Shown: piece by piece, positions 43,756-54,855 of the stretch
Layout of the letters: each line of letters starts with the position of its first letter
Position numbering within the stretch: the stretch's first letter is position 1
Notes under the pieces: generated by a model
The model's input: the letters and a program-made list of their open reading frames with translations, nothing else
Told to the model about the DNA's origin: nothing
Database searches by the model: none
DNA from: Euglena gracilis
Lineage: Eukaryota > Euglenida > Euglenophyceae > Euglenales
Assembly: GCA_039621445.1 (NCBI GenBank)
Contig: CP154955.1
Coordinates: 58,087,804 to 58,151,803 of the forward strand
DNA: 64,000 nucleotides
Direction: 5' to 3'
Translations under genes and position numbers: made by a program

Positions 43756-44293
43756 ATTAATTTTCTTTTCTTGACAATGGTACAGAAGAGGTTTTAGGAT
43801 GGAATTTAAGTAGGACTCTTTTCATCCCCGTTTTGTTAAATAGCTTACAGCTAACTGGATGTCCACGTGAAGAACAATTCTTGTTTGGGCTTTGCCAAAG
43901 CTTTTACTGTTTCCACTGCCAACATCAACTCTTTTTGGTTGATGAAGGACATGCAGGTCCCTCCAAAAATCTTGCACCTTTTGGCCTCAGTTTTTGTCCA
44001 ACCCCCCCCCCTCACTGCCAGGTGCTGCTGTCTGAGAACAGTTCCTGAGATGCCTGGGATTGAAATGCCCTGCCAACAACTGGCTGTAAAAATGCTTTAG
44101 TTTCACAGTTTGATCCTCGACCCCCTGGGGGATGGTTAGGGTTTGGTACCAACCCCACTTTGCTGATCTGTCAGAATTCTGAGAAATGGCATGGAAACTG
44201 AACAGCTTCTTACTTGCCCCACAATAGAATTGAGTTTTCTGCAGCTCATTTTTTGTGCTGTGAGCGCTTTGCCTAGCTCCTTTCTTAAGGACT

Positions 44294-44820
44294 TTATTTT
44301 TTCTGAGGAATTTCCAGTTGGCCTTTTTTCAAATTGAACCACTGGCCCAAATGCTTTTTTTCCTGTGTGGGTTCCAGACAGGATTTTGGGAGGCTTAATC
44401 TGAAACCTGCCAGTGAAAGATCCTTTTCCATTTCTGCCAAATGTTTGGCTGCTGTCTTTTTGCTGAGGGATAACAGCAAAATGTCGTCCAGGTAGATGAA
44501 AACCACCTTTTCCTCCTTTCTCCCTTTCTTTCCCAGACTCTCATGAGAGTCATAAATTTTTGTGGCAGGCTGCTGATGCCAAAGCCTGCAGCTTGAAACT
44601 GCCAAGTTTCTTCTCCCACTTGAATGCACACATATTTTTCTAAGCTGCTGTGCAGCTGTAGATGGAAAAAAGCATCTTTCAGATCGATTTTCCCACAAAA
44701 CCAACCTTTTCTTAAGTATGGGAAGATATTTCCCATGTGTTCCAGTCTGAATTTCTGGGGGGTGAAGTGGAGATTTAACTATCGACAATCTGAAATTAAT
44801 TTTTCTTTTGTCTTCTCCCG
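44294..44820 (-). pseudogene. DIRS-2 reverse transcriptase
   Basis: GKIDLKDAFFHLQLHSSLEK (motif A region) and FQAAGFGISSLPQKFMTLM are in one frame. VVFIYLDDILLLSLSKKTAA with the YLDD catalytic box and LAGFRLSLPKSCLEPTQEKK are in another, so there is a shift near 44,525. The upstream ISKKEREKTKEKLISDCR joins from the gag/pol frame. Confidence 0.75.
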
Positions 44821-46055
44821 TTCCTTTTTGGAAATGAAGAAGTAAGGGACAAAATGTTTTGCCTCCTCTGGGAGGATTTGCCTGGTTGCCCCTGCACGTT
44901 CGTACTCCCTTATAATTTTCTGGGCAGTCATGGTATCTTGGGGGGGTTTGAAGGGCACTTTTAAGGACATCTGAGGGAGGAGCGGAAGATGTGCTCCAAC
45001 CCCCTCCCTTATCAGGTTTAATACCTCTCTGCTGGCTCCTGCTTTGACCCAGTGGGGAATGCTGGCCAGCAGGGCCTTGTAAGGGGGCACCCCTGGGTGT
45101 AACGTGTCTGGGGATTCCATAGGCCCTATCACTGGGGCCCTTCCCCCTGGCAGCCCCATCACTGGAGCTACAGCTGGCCCTGCCATAGGGCTTCCCAAAG
45201 ACAGGCTTTCCCCCTGTTTTCGAATGATTGGGGAAGGTCTGTGTCTGCAGAGGGGAGGTACATATAATTCTGGGCTGATTATCTTCTGGGGGGGGGGCCT
45301 GTCTGAGCCAGTCCTGGCCCCCCCCCCCAAGGGCTGTGTGGATGGTCTTGAATGTATTGGCCTGTATTGGCCTTTAGGGCCATATGGCCCCCACTGGCCC
45401 TCAGGCCTCCCTGGTTTCCATTGGCCTTCTCTCCATGACTTCTCTTGTCTCTTCTCTGTCCCCTGTCCTGGCATTGGCTTGCTGCCCCTGGGTAGTTTGT
45501 TTTTGAGGGTGCTGGGGAGAAAGTTGGACATACCTTTCCCCAATGGGATCTTTCCAGATTGGGATGCTGGCTGCCATAGCCTTGCCCCTGGGCCCAATGC
45601 CCTCTTGAATGACGTCTGCTATAGCCTTGAATCTGGGCCTCAGGCCCTGTTTAATAATGGCTTCCATAGCCTTGATATTGAATTGAAGCCCTTGGATTTA
45701 TGATATTTCTTGAATGGTTGCGATAGCCCTTGCTTTGTCCCTGGAAGGAGGGGAGCAGAGAAAAGGGGGAGAAGTCTGTTGGACCTGTGGTGATACTCCC
45801 TTTCTGTCTTCTTGCCTTCCTGACCACATTTGTCCATGGTCCACAGCCATCATCATGTTGAGTGAGGGATTTTAAAATCTTTGATGTGGTGGTGGGTGGG
45901 GCTGTTGCGATGGCCACGGACTGCTGTGCTGCTGCCGCCTCTCCAGCTTCTGCAGCTGCTGCTGTGTCACCACCTTCCCCAGCTTCTGCTGCCCTCTGGG
46001 AAGTTCTTTGAAGTTCTTCTGGGCAGTCTGCAGTTCTTTGAATTTCATTCTCCAC
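44779..46055 (-). pseudogene. DIRS-2 gag-like region and pol N-terminus
   Basis: The right part has an Ala/Glu/Gln-rich helix (AAAAEAGEAAAAQQSVAIAT, about 45.95 kb). The middle is Gly/Pro/Trp/Gln-rich (GQWKPGRPEGQWGPYGPKGQ). The left part leads into pol with ASREVLNLIREGVGAHLPLL and PYFFISKKEREKTKEKLISD. Two frames meet near 45.6 kb. Confidence 0.6.
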
Positions 46056-46292
46056 GGGAGTCCAGTTGTTGCTCTTTGTCCTAGCAATTGCAATACTTCT
46101 CGGAAAAATTCCAGTTGAACTCGAACAGTTGAATTCTTCCTCCAGGATGTTGAAGGTCCGAAAAAAGTTCGGTCCACCGGTTGATAAAAGTGATGGTCTT
46201 CGGGAATGGAAACTCCCCGTAAATTAATTCCAGTTGAACTCGTAGAAGTAAAATTCTTTCTCCTTGAGGTCGAAGGACAGAATTAGGAATCA

Positions 46293-46391
46293 GCCAACTG
46301 TGGCAACAAAAAGCAGTAAGAAGCACCCCCCGCGCACACACAAACACACCAGAACAGAACAGCCAGCAAGAAAAGCAGGACCTCACCATCT
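46293..46391 (-). repeat. DIRS-2 inverted terminal repeat, right
   Basis: The inverted partner of 41,905-42,004. It also borders the + strand gag-like fragment to the right, so it may be shared by two divergently oriented elements. Confidence 0.85.
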
Positions 46392-46408
46392 CGCAGTGCA
46401 GAGCCCGA

Positions 46409-47325
46409 ATGGGCAAGAACAACAGGCACGAACAACACGAAACAGACGAATATCAATTGAGAAGTCAATTATCAAATTTGAATTTCGACTTCGAAGAGCA
46501 ATGCAGTGGAGAAAAAATTGTAATTTATTGGCCGCGGACGTCCTGGGAGCAGTGGCCGCAGCAGCTGGAGACCTTGGAGATGCGGTCAACACGCGGCAAG
46601 CCGTGGCCTTTCTTCCCCCCCAGACCGCCACCCCGGAAATTTCAAAGCGTAACCTCCTCCCAGTGACGACGACGTCCTTGGACCACTGTGGCCAGAAGGC
46701 CCAGAAGACAGAATTCAGCCCCAGCCCTTGGTGGGCAAAGGATGGGCCATAGGGGCCCAAAATTCTTCACATTTGGACAACCAAAGCCCACGCATCAGGG
46801 CCATCTCCTTCAAAGGCGCCCAGTCTCCTGTGCACAAATTGGGCAAAGGATGGGGATATGGAATAAAGGCCAAAGAGGTCAACACCACAGTCGCCATGGG
46901 GGCCACATTTTTACAAGAAAATACGCCCAGGAAGGGGCAGAAAAGGTCTGCCCAACCCCCCCAATTCATGTTGCACAACAGCCCTTTTCAAGGGGACAAG
47001 GGGGGTCACAGCAGCCCCCCCAGATTTCCAGTGGCGTTGGAGTCCAAGAAGAATTCAAGGCCCGGAAGATCAACAAATGGAGTATGGGAAAAAAATTATA
47101 CATGGAGACCTTGGAGACCAGCAGGGTGGACCCACAGTGGCCACCAAGAAGCAAAGGAAGCTGCTGGAGAAATCTCCCGAGTGATCCACAGAGGCCTTCT
47201 GCCAAAAAAAGGGGGGGAAGAGACCCACAGTGGCCCTTCCAATGACCCAGCCCCAGGAGGAAAAGGGACACACAGTGGCCCTTTTGTAGGGAGGGGCAGA
47301 AACCCCTACAACAATTAGTTCTCAA
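46409..47325 (+). pseudogene. gag-like fragment of a fourth DIRS-type element, + strand
   Basis: Directly right of the element 2 terminal repeat, two overlapping + frames give an Ala-rich helix, RQAVAFLPPQTATPEISKRN and a long Gly/Lys/Pro/Trp-rich tail (TNGVWEKNYTWRPWRPAGWT). The order (Ala helix, then QxVA..PP.T..ISK.., then a basic Gly/Trp-rich part) parallels the - strand gag region of element 2. No RT follows, because the sequence breaks off near 47.33 kb. Confidence 0.45.
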
Positions 47326-47654
47326 TTCCCAATTATTGAATAAAGGAGGGACCCTTTAGGAGCATTAATTCCTACGGTATGTCATCCAATAACAAGGTCC
47401 TCCAGAGAGAGGTGATCAGAGATGGAGAGAGTGCGTGCACATCCCCCCAGAAAAAAAACCTTCTTCCAGGGGCCCAAGCCGTAGGGGACCTAGGGGTGCA
47501 ATGTCCAACACCCCAAGCTCAGCCCCCCAAAATCATCTAATCCAAGGAATAAATTCAATGGAGGGAAGGCACCCCCCTCCATCAAAGGTTGCAAAAGAGC
47601 CTAGAATGTCGAATAACATATATTTGACAAGATGATCCCTCACACAGGCCCAAC
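47326..47654. other. junction without recognised feature
   Basis: A-rich, with no domain or repeat that I could match. It lies between the gag-like fragment and the LINE 3' fragment. Confidence 0.4.
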
Positions 47655-48605
47655 GAATGTACAGACAATTCCATCCCTTGGGTGAGCAGGAGCATGCCAG
47701 GGATTATGTGCACCGTACGCAAGGAGATGACAACCACTTCCGCCCGGAGATCAATTTTGGTGAGTGGGTCTTTGAAGGGACGTACGGTGGGCGTGATTTT
47801 TCCCCACCTGAGAGTGGCCGATACCCCATGGAGGCGGAGGTTTCAGGTCTATCTCCCGCTGGGGCCTTTGGCAGGTAAGCGCCTTACTGGGCCTCCCAGA
47901 TGTCCCTCCCCCCACCATCTCCCAAGGCTGACACACCTCCCGCATGCATCCAGTGGACCGTGGTCCACTGTGCAACTGGCGGCGAACAACTGGGACGACT
48001 GCCTGGCGCCAGAGGTTGCCTGTTTCACCGTCCGGCTTGCTGACCTCCCCGCTCATCACCAGCAACAATCCCTCCCAGCGGATTATTACGTTGAGTGGCG
48101 TTGACATTCATTTTCCCTGCGGCTCGACGGGTACCTTCACACCCTCTCCGTCGACGGTGAACCTCGGCGCCCCCTCCCTTATCACCAAGTCCCTCCTCCT
48201 TCTCCAAACTGCCGCTCGTCTTTGGCCGGCACCATTACTCTTCAGCTTCTTCTGCCCCTTGGAGTCCACCCACCAAAGAAGGACCAATGGCTGTGCAGCA
48301 GCCAATAGTGCATTTGATGTTATAGTGCTTAATCAACGATCCCACTCCGGTAATTTGACAATAGCCAGTGACGCACCTGTGCAGGCTACCTGTCGTGACT
48401 GTGTTGGACCTAACACTCGGGGAGGGTAATGGAAACCGCTGCCCGAGGAAGCAATCAACCACACGGCGTCCCAGCTGCCTACTACGGGTGTCGTATGGGG
48501 GGGGGGTCGCGTTCAGGGCCCGGTCACGAGGCCAGAAAGCCAGTTTCCGGGGCGGCCAACATATTCTAAGAATTATATCGTGACGTCAATCCAATCCAAT
48601 CCAAA
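47655..48605 (+). mobile_element. 5'-truncated LINE copy, 3' region only
   Basis: About 950 bp that match, in reverse complement, 50,953-51,990. Shared words include GGGTGAGCAG, CACCGT(A/G)CGC, CACCTGAGAGTGGC and CAGCTGCCTAC...GGTGTCGTATG. It ends ...CGTGACGTCAATCCAATCCAATCC, a short repeat tail. Small open frames are not conserved between the two copies, so this is read as 3' UTR. Confidence 0.65.
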
Positions 48606-48715
48606 CCTCCTACGTGGCCACGTGGCTTACCTAGCCCACCCCACTGCCTCCCCTGCCCCCCATCTTCCAAGGAGGGCGTTTGAAAAAAAAATTGACGTGG
48701 GTGGAGAGGTCGGGC
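48606..48715. other. junction between LINE fragment and DIRS element 3
   Basis: A short C-rich spacer after the AATCC tail. No feature was seen. Confidence 0.4.
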
Positions 48716-49369
48716 TCACAAAGTTTTGTGCTTCGCCCTCGGTGTCCCCTCCTCCCTGGGATCACTCGGGCGTCGGTGGGAGAGATCCTGCTTGTTTGTG
48801 CCGGCTGTTTTTTCATGGTGTGTTTTTGGCCGGGTGCTTTTTACTGCCTTTTGTTGCCGGAGTTGGCGGATCTTAATCGCCCCTTGGACCACAAGCAACA
48901 TGAGCATCTGCAACGAGGCCTGGGGACCACTGTTCCTCGACCTCGGTAAACCGGTCTCCCACGACACAGGAACGGGGAGGAAGGGACCAAGAGGGCGAAG
49001 CACAAGAAGATGGTGAGGTCCGCTTTCCTTACCAGCTGTTTGCTCTGGTGTGTTTGAGTGTGCGCGGGGGGTGCTTCTTACTGCGCCTTTGTTGCCGGAG
49101 TTTTGCGATGATGGTGAGGCCTCCTCACGACACCTTGGCGAAGCTGAACCTGCGTGCCCCGCCCACCCCCTCCCCGCCTCCCACGTTGTCGCTTGGTGGG
49201 GACCCCCCTGGAGGTTGGGATGCCTGTCTCTTTCGGTGAGTTTTTGGGTGGGTGGTCGGGGCTGCTTGGTCGGAATCTCCTTTCTGGCTGGGATGTCTTT
49301 CTTTCCCTGCTGGTTTTATGGGATGGGGGGTTGGGCTCACAATCTTCTTGTGCTTCGCCCCCTTGGTCC

Positions 49370-50229
49370 CTTCCTCACACTTCCTGTGTCGTAGAAGTCT
49401 GAGACCATTCGGGCTTCACAGTGCCAGATGGTGATTTGATTTGCACCCCCCCTTTGGTCCATTAACTTTTGAATTTTTGACACGACACCCATCCTCAAAT
49501 AATGAGCTTGGAAGGCCCGAAAATTTTTCCATTGACCCAGCTGCTGGACTTCTTCCACTTGCAAACCAGCATTTTTCCACCATAAAACCACTGCCCCTCT
49601 GGTTCTGTGGGTTTACAGTGCGTGATGTCCACACACCCCTCCTGCACAATTTCTTTGGCAAGGGAATTCACTCTGTCTGAGATCAAAGCTCTTTTACCAT
49701 CCAACGACCATAACAAATATTTTTTGTGTCCAACTATGTGGGCTGTACTTTCCACATACTCTTTCAATAAATGCAAGGGGCTTATGGCAGGGCTGCGTGG
49801 CTAATTCAATATCTCCCACCACCTTGGGTACTGCCACCCTTTCCTTTGCAACAAAAGGAAGTTTTTTTCTCGTACGAAACGGATTTTTTGCAGGGTTCTG
49901 GCTAGTTCAGCCCCCCCGCGGAGGGCCAACAGCCTGCAACAAATGATGAGTCTGTTTCTGTGCTCCTTCACGGACAATTCTGAGAGGTGTTTTGAATTTC
50001 TGATGATGTTTTCAAGAAAGTCAGTGCGGTCCCAAAAGTGGGCATACCTGCAGACATTGGCATTCCATTTTCGTTTCAGTGGAGCCAAAAGAGGGGAAAA
50101 CATCAATGAACCAAACCCTGGGAGTAACAAAGCTGCTGCATGTTCATTTTTTGCAGTGTTGAGGCTCTGGACAGCAAGATAAGGGACTGCCCGGGCCATC
50201 TTGTGGACTGTGCAGTCCTGCAAGGGCAC
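49370..50229 (-). pseudogene. DIRS-3 tyrosine recombinase
   Basis: It reads ENIIRNSKHLSELSVKEHRN, CRLLALRGGAELARTLQKIR, YLLWSLDGKRA and, in another frame, EEVQQLGQWKNFRAFQAHYL at the end with the Tyr box. Highly similar to element 2. Confidence 0.7.
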
Positions 50230-50279
50230 CTCTTTTGTTCAACTTGGCCTACAAATGTCCTGGAGGCTGAGTAATATAA

Positions 50280-50945
50280 TTTGAAATTGTCAGATTTCTT
50301 ATGTAAGTGTCGATACTGGACATCGAACCTTCCTGGGTTTGTAATATTTGCCTGACACGATCAAACAGGCAAAATACCACCTTGGGGGGGTTGTCAAATT
50401 TATATTTTTGTTCAAATTGAACCACTGGCCCAAATGCTTTATTTCCTGTGTGGGTTCTACACAGGGATTGGGGAGTCTTAATCTGAAACCTGCCAGTAAA
50501 AGGTACTTTTTCCTTTCTGCCAAATGTTGGGCTGCTGACTTTTTGCTAGGGGAAAACAGCAAAATGTCGTCCAGGTAAGAGAAAACTACCTTTCCTTCCT
50601 TTCACCGTTTTCTTTCCCAGACTCTCATGACAGTCATAAATCTTCTGGCAGGTGCTCATACGAAAGCCCGCAGTTTGAAATTACCAAGTTTCTCCTCCCA
50701 CTTGAACGCAAACATGTTTCTTCAAGCTGTTGTGCAGCTTTACGTGAAAGTGAGCGTCTTTCACATCCATTTTTTCTAAAACCAACCTATTCCAAGTACG
50801 GGAAGATGTTTCCCATGTGTTCCAGTCTGAACTTCTGGGGGGTGAAGTGGAGATTTAACTGTCGACAAACTGAGATTAATATTTCTTTTGACTTCTCGCC
50901 TTCCTTTTGGAAATGATGAATAAAGGGGCAAAATCTTTTGCCTCC
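50280..50945 (-). pseudogene. DIRS-3 reverse transcriptase fragment with deletion junction
   Basis: From right to left: NLHFTPQKFRLEHMGNIFPY, then SKKSAAQHLAERKKYLLLAG, FRLRLPNPCVEPTQEIKHLG, and then directly TTPPRWYFACLIVSGKYY. In element 2 these last two parts lie about 1 kb apart (44.31 and 43.28 kb). The junction is near 50,395. Confidence 0.7.
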
Positions 50946-50952
50946 TCTGGGG

Positions 50953-51990
50953 GTTTGGATTGGATTGGCGTCACGATCGTATTCTAAGAATACGTTGGCC
51001 GCCCCGGAAAGTGACTTTCCGGCCTCGTGACCGGGGCCTGAACCCGAACCCCCCCATACGACACCTGTGGTAGGCAGCTGGGACGTCCTGTGGTTGATTG
51101 CTTCCTCGTGCAGCGGTTTCCATTGCGCTACCCCCCGAGTGTCTGATACAGCAACAGGGGGGGACGAGGCAGGCCCACGACAGGTGGCACCTAACATGTG
51201 CGTCGCTGGCTACTGACAATTTACCCGGATGCGGTCGTTGACTTCAGGGGGAAAAAATACAACGTCAGTTGTGTTATTGGCTGCTGCACATACATCTGTC
51301 TCCCTTTGGTGGCGGAGGAGCAAGCACAAGAGACAGCCAATTCTGCCGCGGACTCAGCGCCTGCTAAAGACGAGCGTCAGATGGGGGGAGGGATTTGGTA
51401 ATCAGGGTGGGGGCACCGAGGTTCACCGTCAAGAGAGAGGGTGTGAAGGTAGCCGTCGAGCCGTGAGGGAAAGGGATGCCGACGCCACGCAACGTAGTAA
51501 TCCCCTGGGAGGGATTGTTGCTGGTGATGAGCGGGGAGGTCAGCAAGCCGGACGTTGGTTATGCTGACACAGGCCACCTCTGGCGCCCGGCAGTCGTCCC
51601 AGTGGTCAACCGCCAGCTGCACAGTGGACCACGGTCCGCTGGATGCGTGCGGGTGGTGTGCCAGCCTCGGGGGGGGGGTGGTGGGGGGAGTGACATCTGG
51701 GAGACCTAGTTAAAGCACTTACCCTCCAGAGATTCCAGCGGGAACCTGAACCCTCCGCCTCCTTTTGGGGATCAGCCACTCTCAGGTGGGGAGGGAACAG
51801 TCACAACCACCATACATCCCTTCGTGAACCACTCACTGATTGAGCCCCCGGGTGGGACCGGAGTCATCTCCTGGCGCACGGTGTGCACGCTCCAAGGCAT
51901 ACTTCTGCTCACCCGAGAGGGGGAGTTGTATACACATTTGTGGGGGATCCTTTTGCCATATGGATGCTGCTGAGGAGAGATCCTTCTAGG
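50953..51990 (-). repeat. LINE 3' region and AATCC tail
   Basis: The inverted homologue of 47,655-48,605. A near-perfect palindrome, CCGGAAAGTGACTTTCCGG (51,004-51,022), lies about 50 bp from the end. Such 3' stem-loops are used by some LINE reverse transcriptases for template recognition. That role is inference here. Confidence 0.65.
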
Positions 51991-52437
51991 GTGAGTTATC
52001 AAACACGCTCCAGACAGGGGGAGGAAAACAAAACGAAACAAAATAAAACAAAATGATAATAAAAATTATAGTAATAATAAATGATAGTGATAATAATAAA
52101 CGTTAAATGTCAAGAAGAACTCCATTGGAGTGGTGTCTGGGTTTCTGCCTTACACTCATGGTATACTTGGAGAATACTCACTCTCTGCTTTGCGCAGAAG
52201 TGTGCACCCGGGTGCCACGAGGTAGGTGTGCACGAACGCATAGGCCATGACATCCGCACAGGTGACCCCGAGCCGCGCTGTTGCCTCGGCTGGCATCATC
52301 CCAGGCCGTGTGGACCCGAGGCCTGCCAGGGTGACCTGACAGCCTATGGAAACTGGGGGGGGTGATGTCGGCTACATGTGACTCTTCCCAGAGGTATTGT
52401 CATGCAAGGGGCGGGTTTGTGCAGCGGCGCTGGGAGG

Positions 52438-52742
52438 TCAGAGCCATAAAGTTAGGTGGTGGGGACAGAATGCTACGTGGCTGGCAGTGGAATGTTTTCT
52501 TCTCTTTCTTTCTTTCTTTTCTCTTTGTTTTTTCTGATGCCTAAGCTTAATGGAGGGGATGACTGGGGTTGATCTGTGATGATTGGGGCGAGGATGGCCA
52601 GTGCTTCTCCCCTTCGGTCTGTGGGAAGGGTTGTCCAGCGCGAGGCACCTCGGAGGAACTCCACTGCGAGGTCGGAGCTCCGAAAGGTAGCTGCCGCAGG
52701 TTCGCTGCCGCACTCCAGGTCACCGTTCCATCTTGATCCCAA
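52438..52742 (-). pseudogene. LINE ORF2 C-terminal tail (probable)
   Basis: It reads SSDLAVEFLRGASRWTTLPT and GEALAILAPIITDQPQSS before becoming Lys/Glu-rich. It follows the C2HC finger in order and strand but is not a recognised domain. Confidence 0.4.
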
Positions 52743-53034
52743 GAGTAGCTGGCACCTTGTCAGCCATGGGGTGCAGCAACGCGATGGGAAGGTCCCTGCG
52801 GGGTAAACTGGCGACCACCGTGCTGGAGGATGTCCAAGTCCTTTGGGTGCATGAGGGGTAGAGCAGGTCGAGCACTGCAGCGAGCCCCATCCAGGCGGCC
52901 AGCGGGGTCCTCGCGGGCGAATAGTGTCAGGCTTCTAGAGGTAGGGGGGGGTGCGGTAGCTTTGCTGGCTGCACCAAAATGGTTCCCTGGTTCCTACAAC
53001 TTACGGGGGAGTACACAGCAGATATCGCCCCCAA

Positions 53035-53580
53035 CTATTCTCCGGGCACAATGCATTCGAACAACAAATGCCAGCCCCAGTTTGGGACTTGGAAATGGCA
53101 CATCGGGCAGGCAGCACGGTGAGGGTGCAGGTTGGGGGTGCAGTGAGCGGAGCGCAGTAAGATGGCCCACCAGATCATGGAGGCGCTGGTGCCGGGGTGG
53201 TTGAGGATGGTAGGCCAGCGAGTTGCATTGCTGCATGGCGAAGGCGGCGGTGCAACAAGAAGTTGGTAAGCACTCTCCAAGGGAAGGCCGATGTCCACCA
53301 CGAGGGCGCCGCCGACGAACAGGAGAGCCTGGTCCCCCAAAAACTCTGGGCATGGGAGGGACAGGGTGACCGCCTTGGTATGTGCTGCGGCAGCAAGCGC
53401 ATCGCACTGCGCCTGCAACCCCGGGACCAGGCCGGCAGCTCCCGTAACATGCTGGGATGGTACATAGACCTCGATGGCGTGTGTGAGGACCGGTGCCAGG
53501 TTCCTCCGCAGAGCCGAAAACATGCAACTGCTTGGTATTATCCAGGGGGAAGGGTCTTTTTGGAGGCTTTCAGGGATCAT
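53035..53580 (-). pseudogene. LINE RNase H end and C2HC zinc finger
   Basis: It has VYVPSQHVTGAAGLVPGLQA then QCDALAAAAHTKAV (fits the last RNase H motif 'v..H......N..aD.lA..a'), a linker with FLGDQALLFVGGALVVDIG, and near the end CPMCHFQVPNWGWHLLFECI: C-X2-C-X9-H-X4-C, the finger found after RNase H/RT in many LINEs. The first half of RNase H lies beyond an insertion at 54.45 kb. Confidence 0.65.
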
Positions 53581-53599
53581 TGCCGACCACTAATGGGAG

Positions 53600-53715
53600 T
53601 TTGGCAACCGGACCTCTTGAAATTAAGGAGAGAATAGCCACACGCGCGCGCACACACACAAACTATTGTATCAGAACATCCTCCTCTGTCTGTGCTAGGT
53701 GGGCCACAATGCTGA

Positions 53716-53782
<67 letters not shown>

Positions 53783-54445
53783 CTGTTAACTCATTCACTC
53801 CAGGTGAATAAGATCACCCAGGTACTAATATGTTATGTTGCACACTGAGCTTATATTATAACTTCTGTTACTATATCTGTTACATACATACTGTTTATTC
53901 TTTTTTTTGTTTTCTTACTTCCGTATGCCACCCACAGGTTTTGCAATCCGGAGAATCAACCTCGGGTGCAATCCATCTACCGAAGTCTGGCTATCGAATA
54001 GAGTTCCACCTGGCGATAATGGAGCGCTTATATGGTGGCGTTGCCGTTCCCAGGCCAGGGTGTGTTATGGCGCTGGGGGGGGGGGTGGCCAGACCTGAGG
54101 CAGTGGCATGCCTTTGATCCAGGCAGACGAGGAGCGCCCCTCGCCTCCAAAAAGCTGGGTGGCTGAGAGGTTGTCCACGGCGGTGTACCTCCATGCTGTT
54201 GTTGGGTGGGGGGTCGGCTGGAGGTGGTGTGGACTCAGGAGGGAGGGGACCGCAAATTTTACCTGGCGTCAGAATGTTGGGGAAGGAAAATAAGTACAAA
54301 GTAAGCGGGAAAAAAACAACCCTTTTGCACCAAAAAAAAAAGAACAGGAAAAGGACAACGAAAAGGGAAAAAAAAGAAAAAACCAGTATTTGATTATTTT
54401 TGTGGTCATTTTGTCAGATAGTCCTGACCATTCTATGGTGTAGAT
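53600..54445. other. insertion splitting the LINE RNase H
   Basis: About 0.8 kb of unrelated sequence with a (GA)n tract, an AT-rich part and a G-run. It sits between the two halves of RNase H. No ORF of its own was recognised. Confidence 0.5.
53714..53780. repeat. (GA)n microsatellite
   Basis: A pure GAGA tract of about 65 bp. Confidence 0.95.
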
Positions 54446-54835
54446 GGGGGAAACAAATATGGACAAATGAGGAAGGCCGGCCCTTCGTGGGATACCCAGA
54501 GCAATTGCCAAAAGGGCAGCTTGGGCACGACCGAGCCATTCGGCAACAGTAGAATGGCCTCCTGTACTGCGAATTGCTGCAGAGACGAGGGCCAATGGCC
54601 CGTTGTCATCTGCCACAGCCGCTGCCCAGGCCATGGTGGAGTCAAGGTGCGAGCCGTCGGAGATGAGGAGAACGGCCTTTCCAGACCACTGGCGTAGCAC
54701 GATGATGTCGGGGGTCACCGGCGTCAGGAGGGGATGTAGCGGGAGGGAGAGGCGGCCATCCACAGCCTGCAGGGCGTCGCAGAGGGTAGCCGCATCAGGG
54801 GACTGCCGGTGAAGCTCATCCCGATGCGACCACAT
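54440..54835 (-). pseudogene. LINE RNase H, first half
   Basis: It reads AVLLISDGSHLDSTMAWAAA with the catalytic Asp in SDGS, then STGGHSTVAEWLGRAQAALL with the catalytic Glu in AEW. The frame then runs into the insertion. Confidence 0.75.
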
Positions 54836-54855
54836 GTGGCGGAGGTTGCGGCGGA

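Larger units (their letters stand above)
41846..46395 (-). mobile_element. DIRS-like retrotransposon 2 (degraded)
   Basis: Same plan as element 1, clearly a different, diverged subfamily. Inverted terminal repeats of about 100 bp (41,905-42,004 and 46,293-46,391) enclose gag-like, RT and tyrosine recombinase regions on the - strand. An internal inverted pair (41,850-41,915 against 42,234-42,310) adjoins the left end. RNase H is poorly preserved. Many frame shifts. Confidence 0.8.
48716..50952 (-). mobile_element. DIRS-like retrotransposon 3, internally deleted and truncated
   Basis: The left end resembles element 2, including the terminal repeat word at 49,008-49,106 and a second, more diverged copy at 48,716-48,880, plus the inverted pair 48,952-49,012 / 49,333-49,400. 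The body retains the recombinase (49.37-50.23 kb) and part of RT (50.28-50.94 kb). A piece of RT runs straight into the pre-recombinase segment, so about 1 kb is missing relative to element 2. The right end is cut at about 50,950, where the LINE tail begins. Confidence 0.75.
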
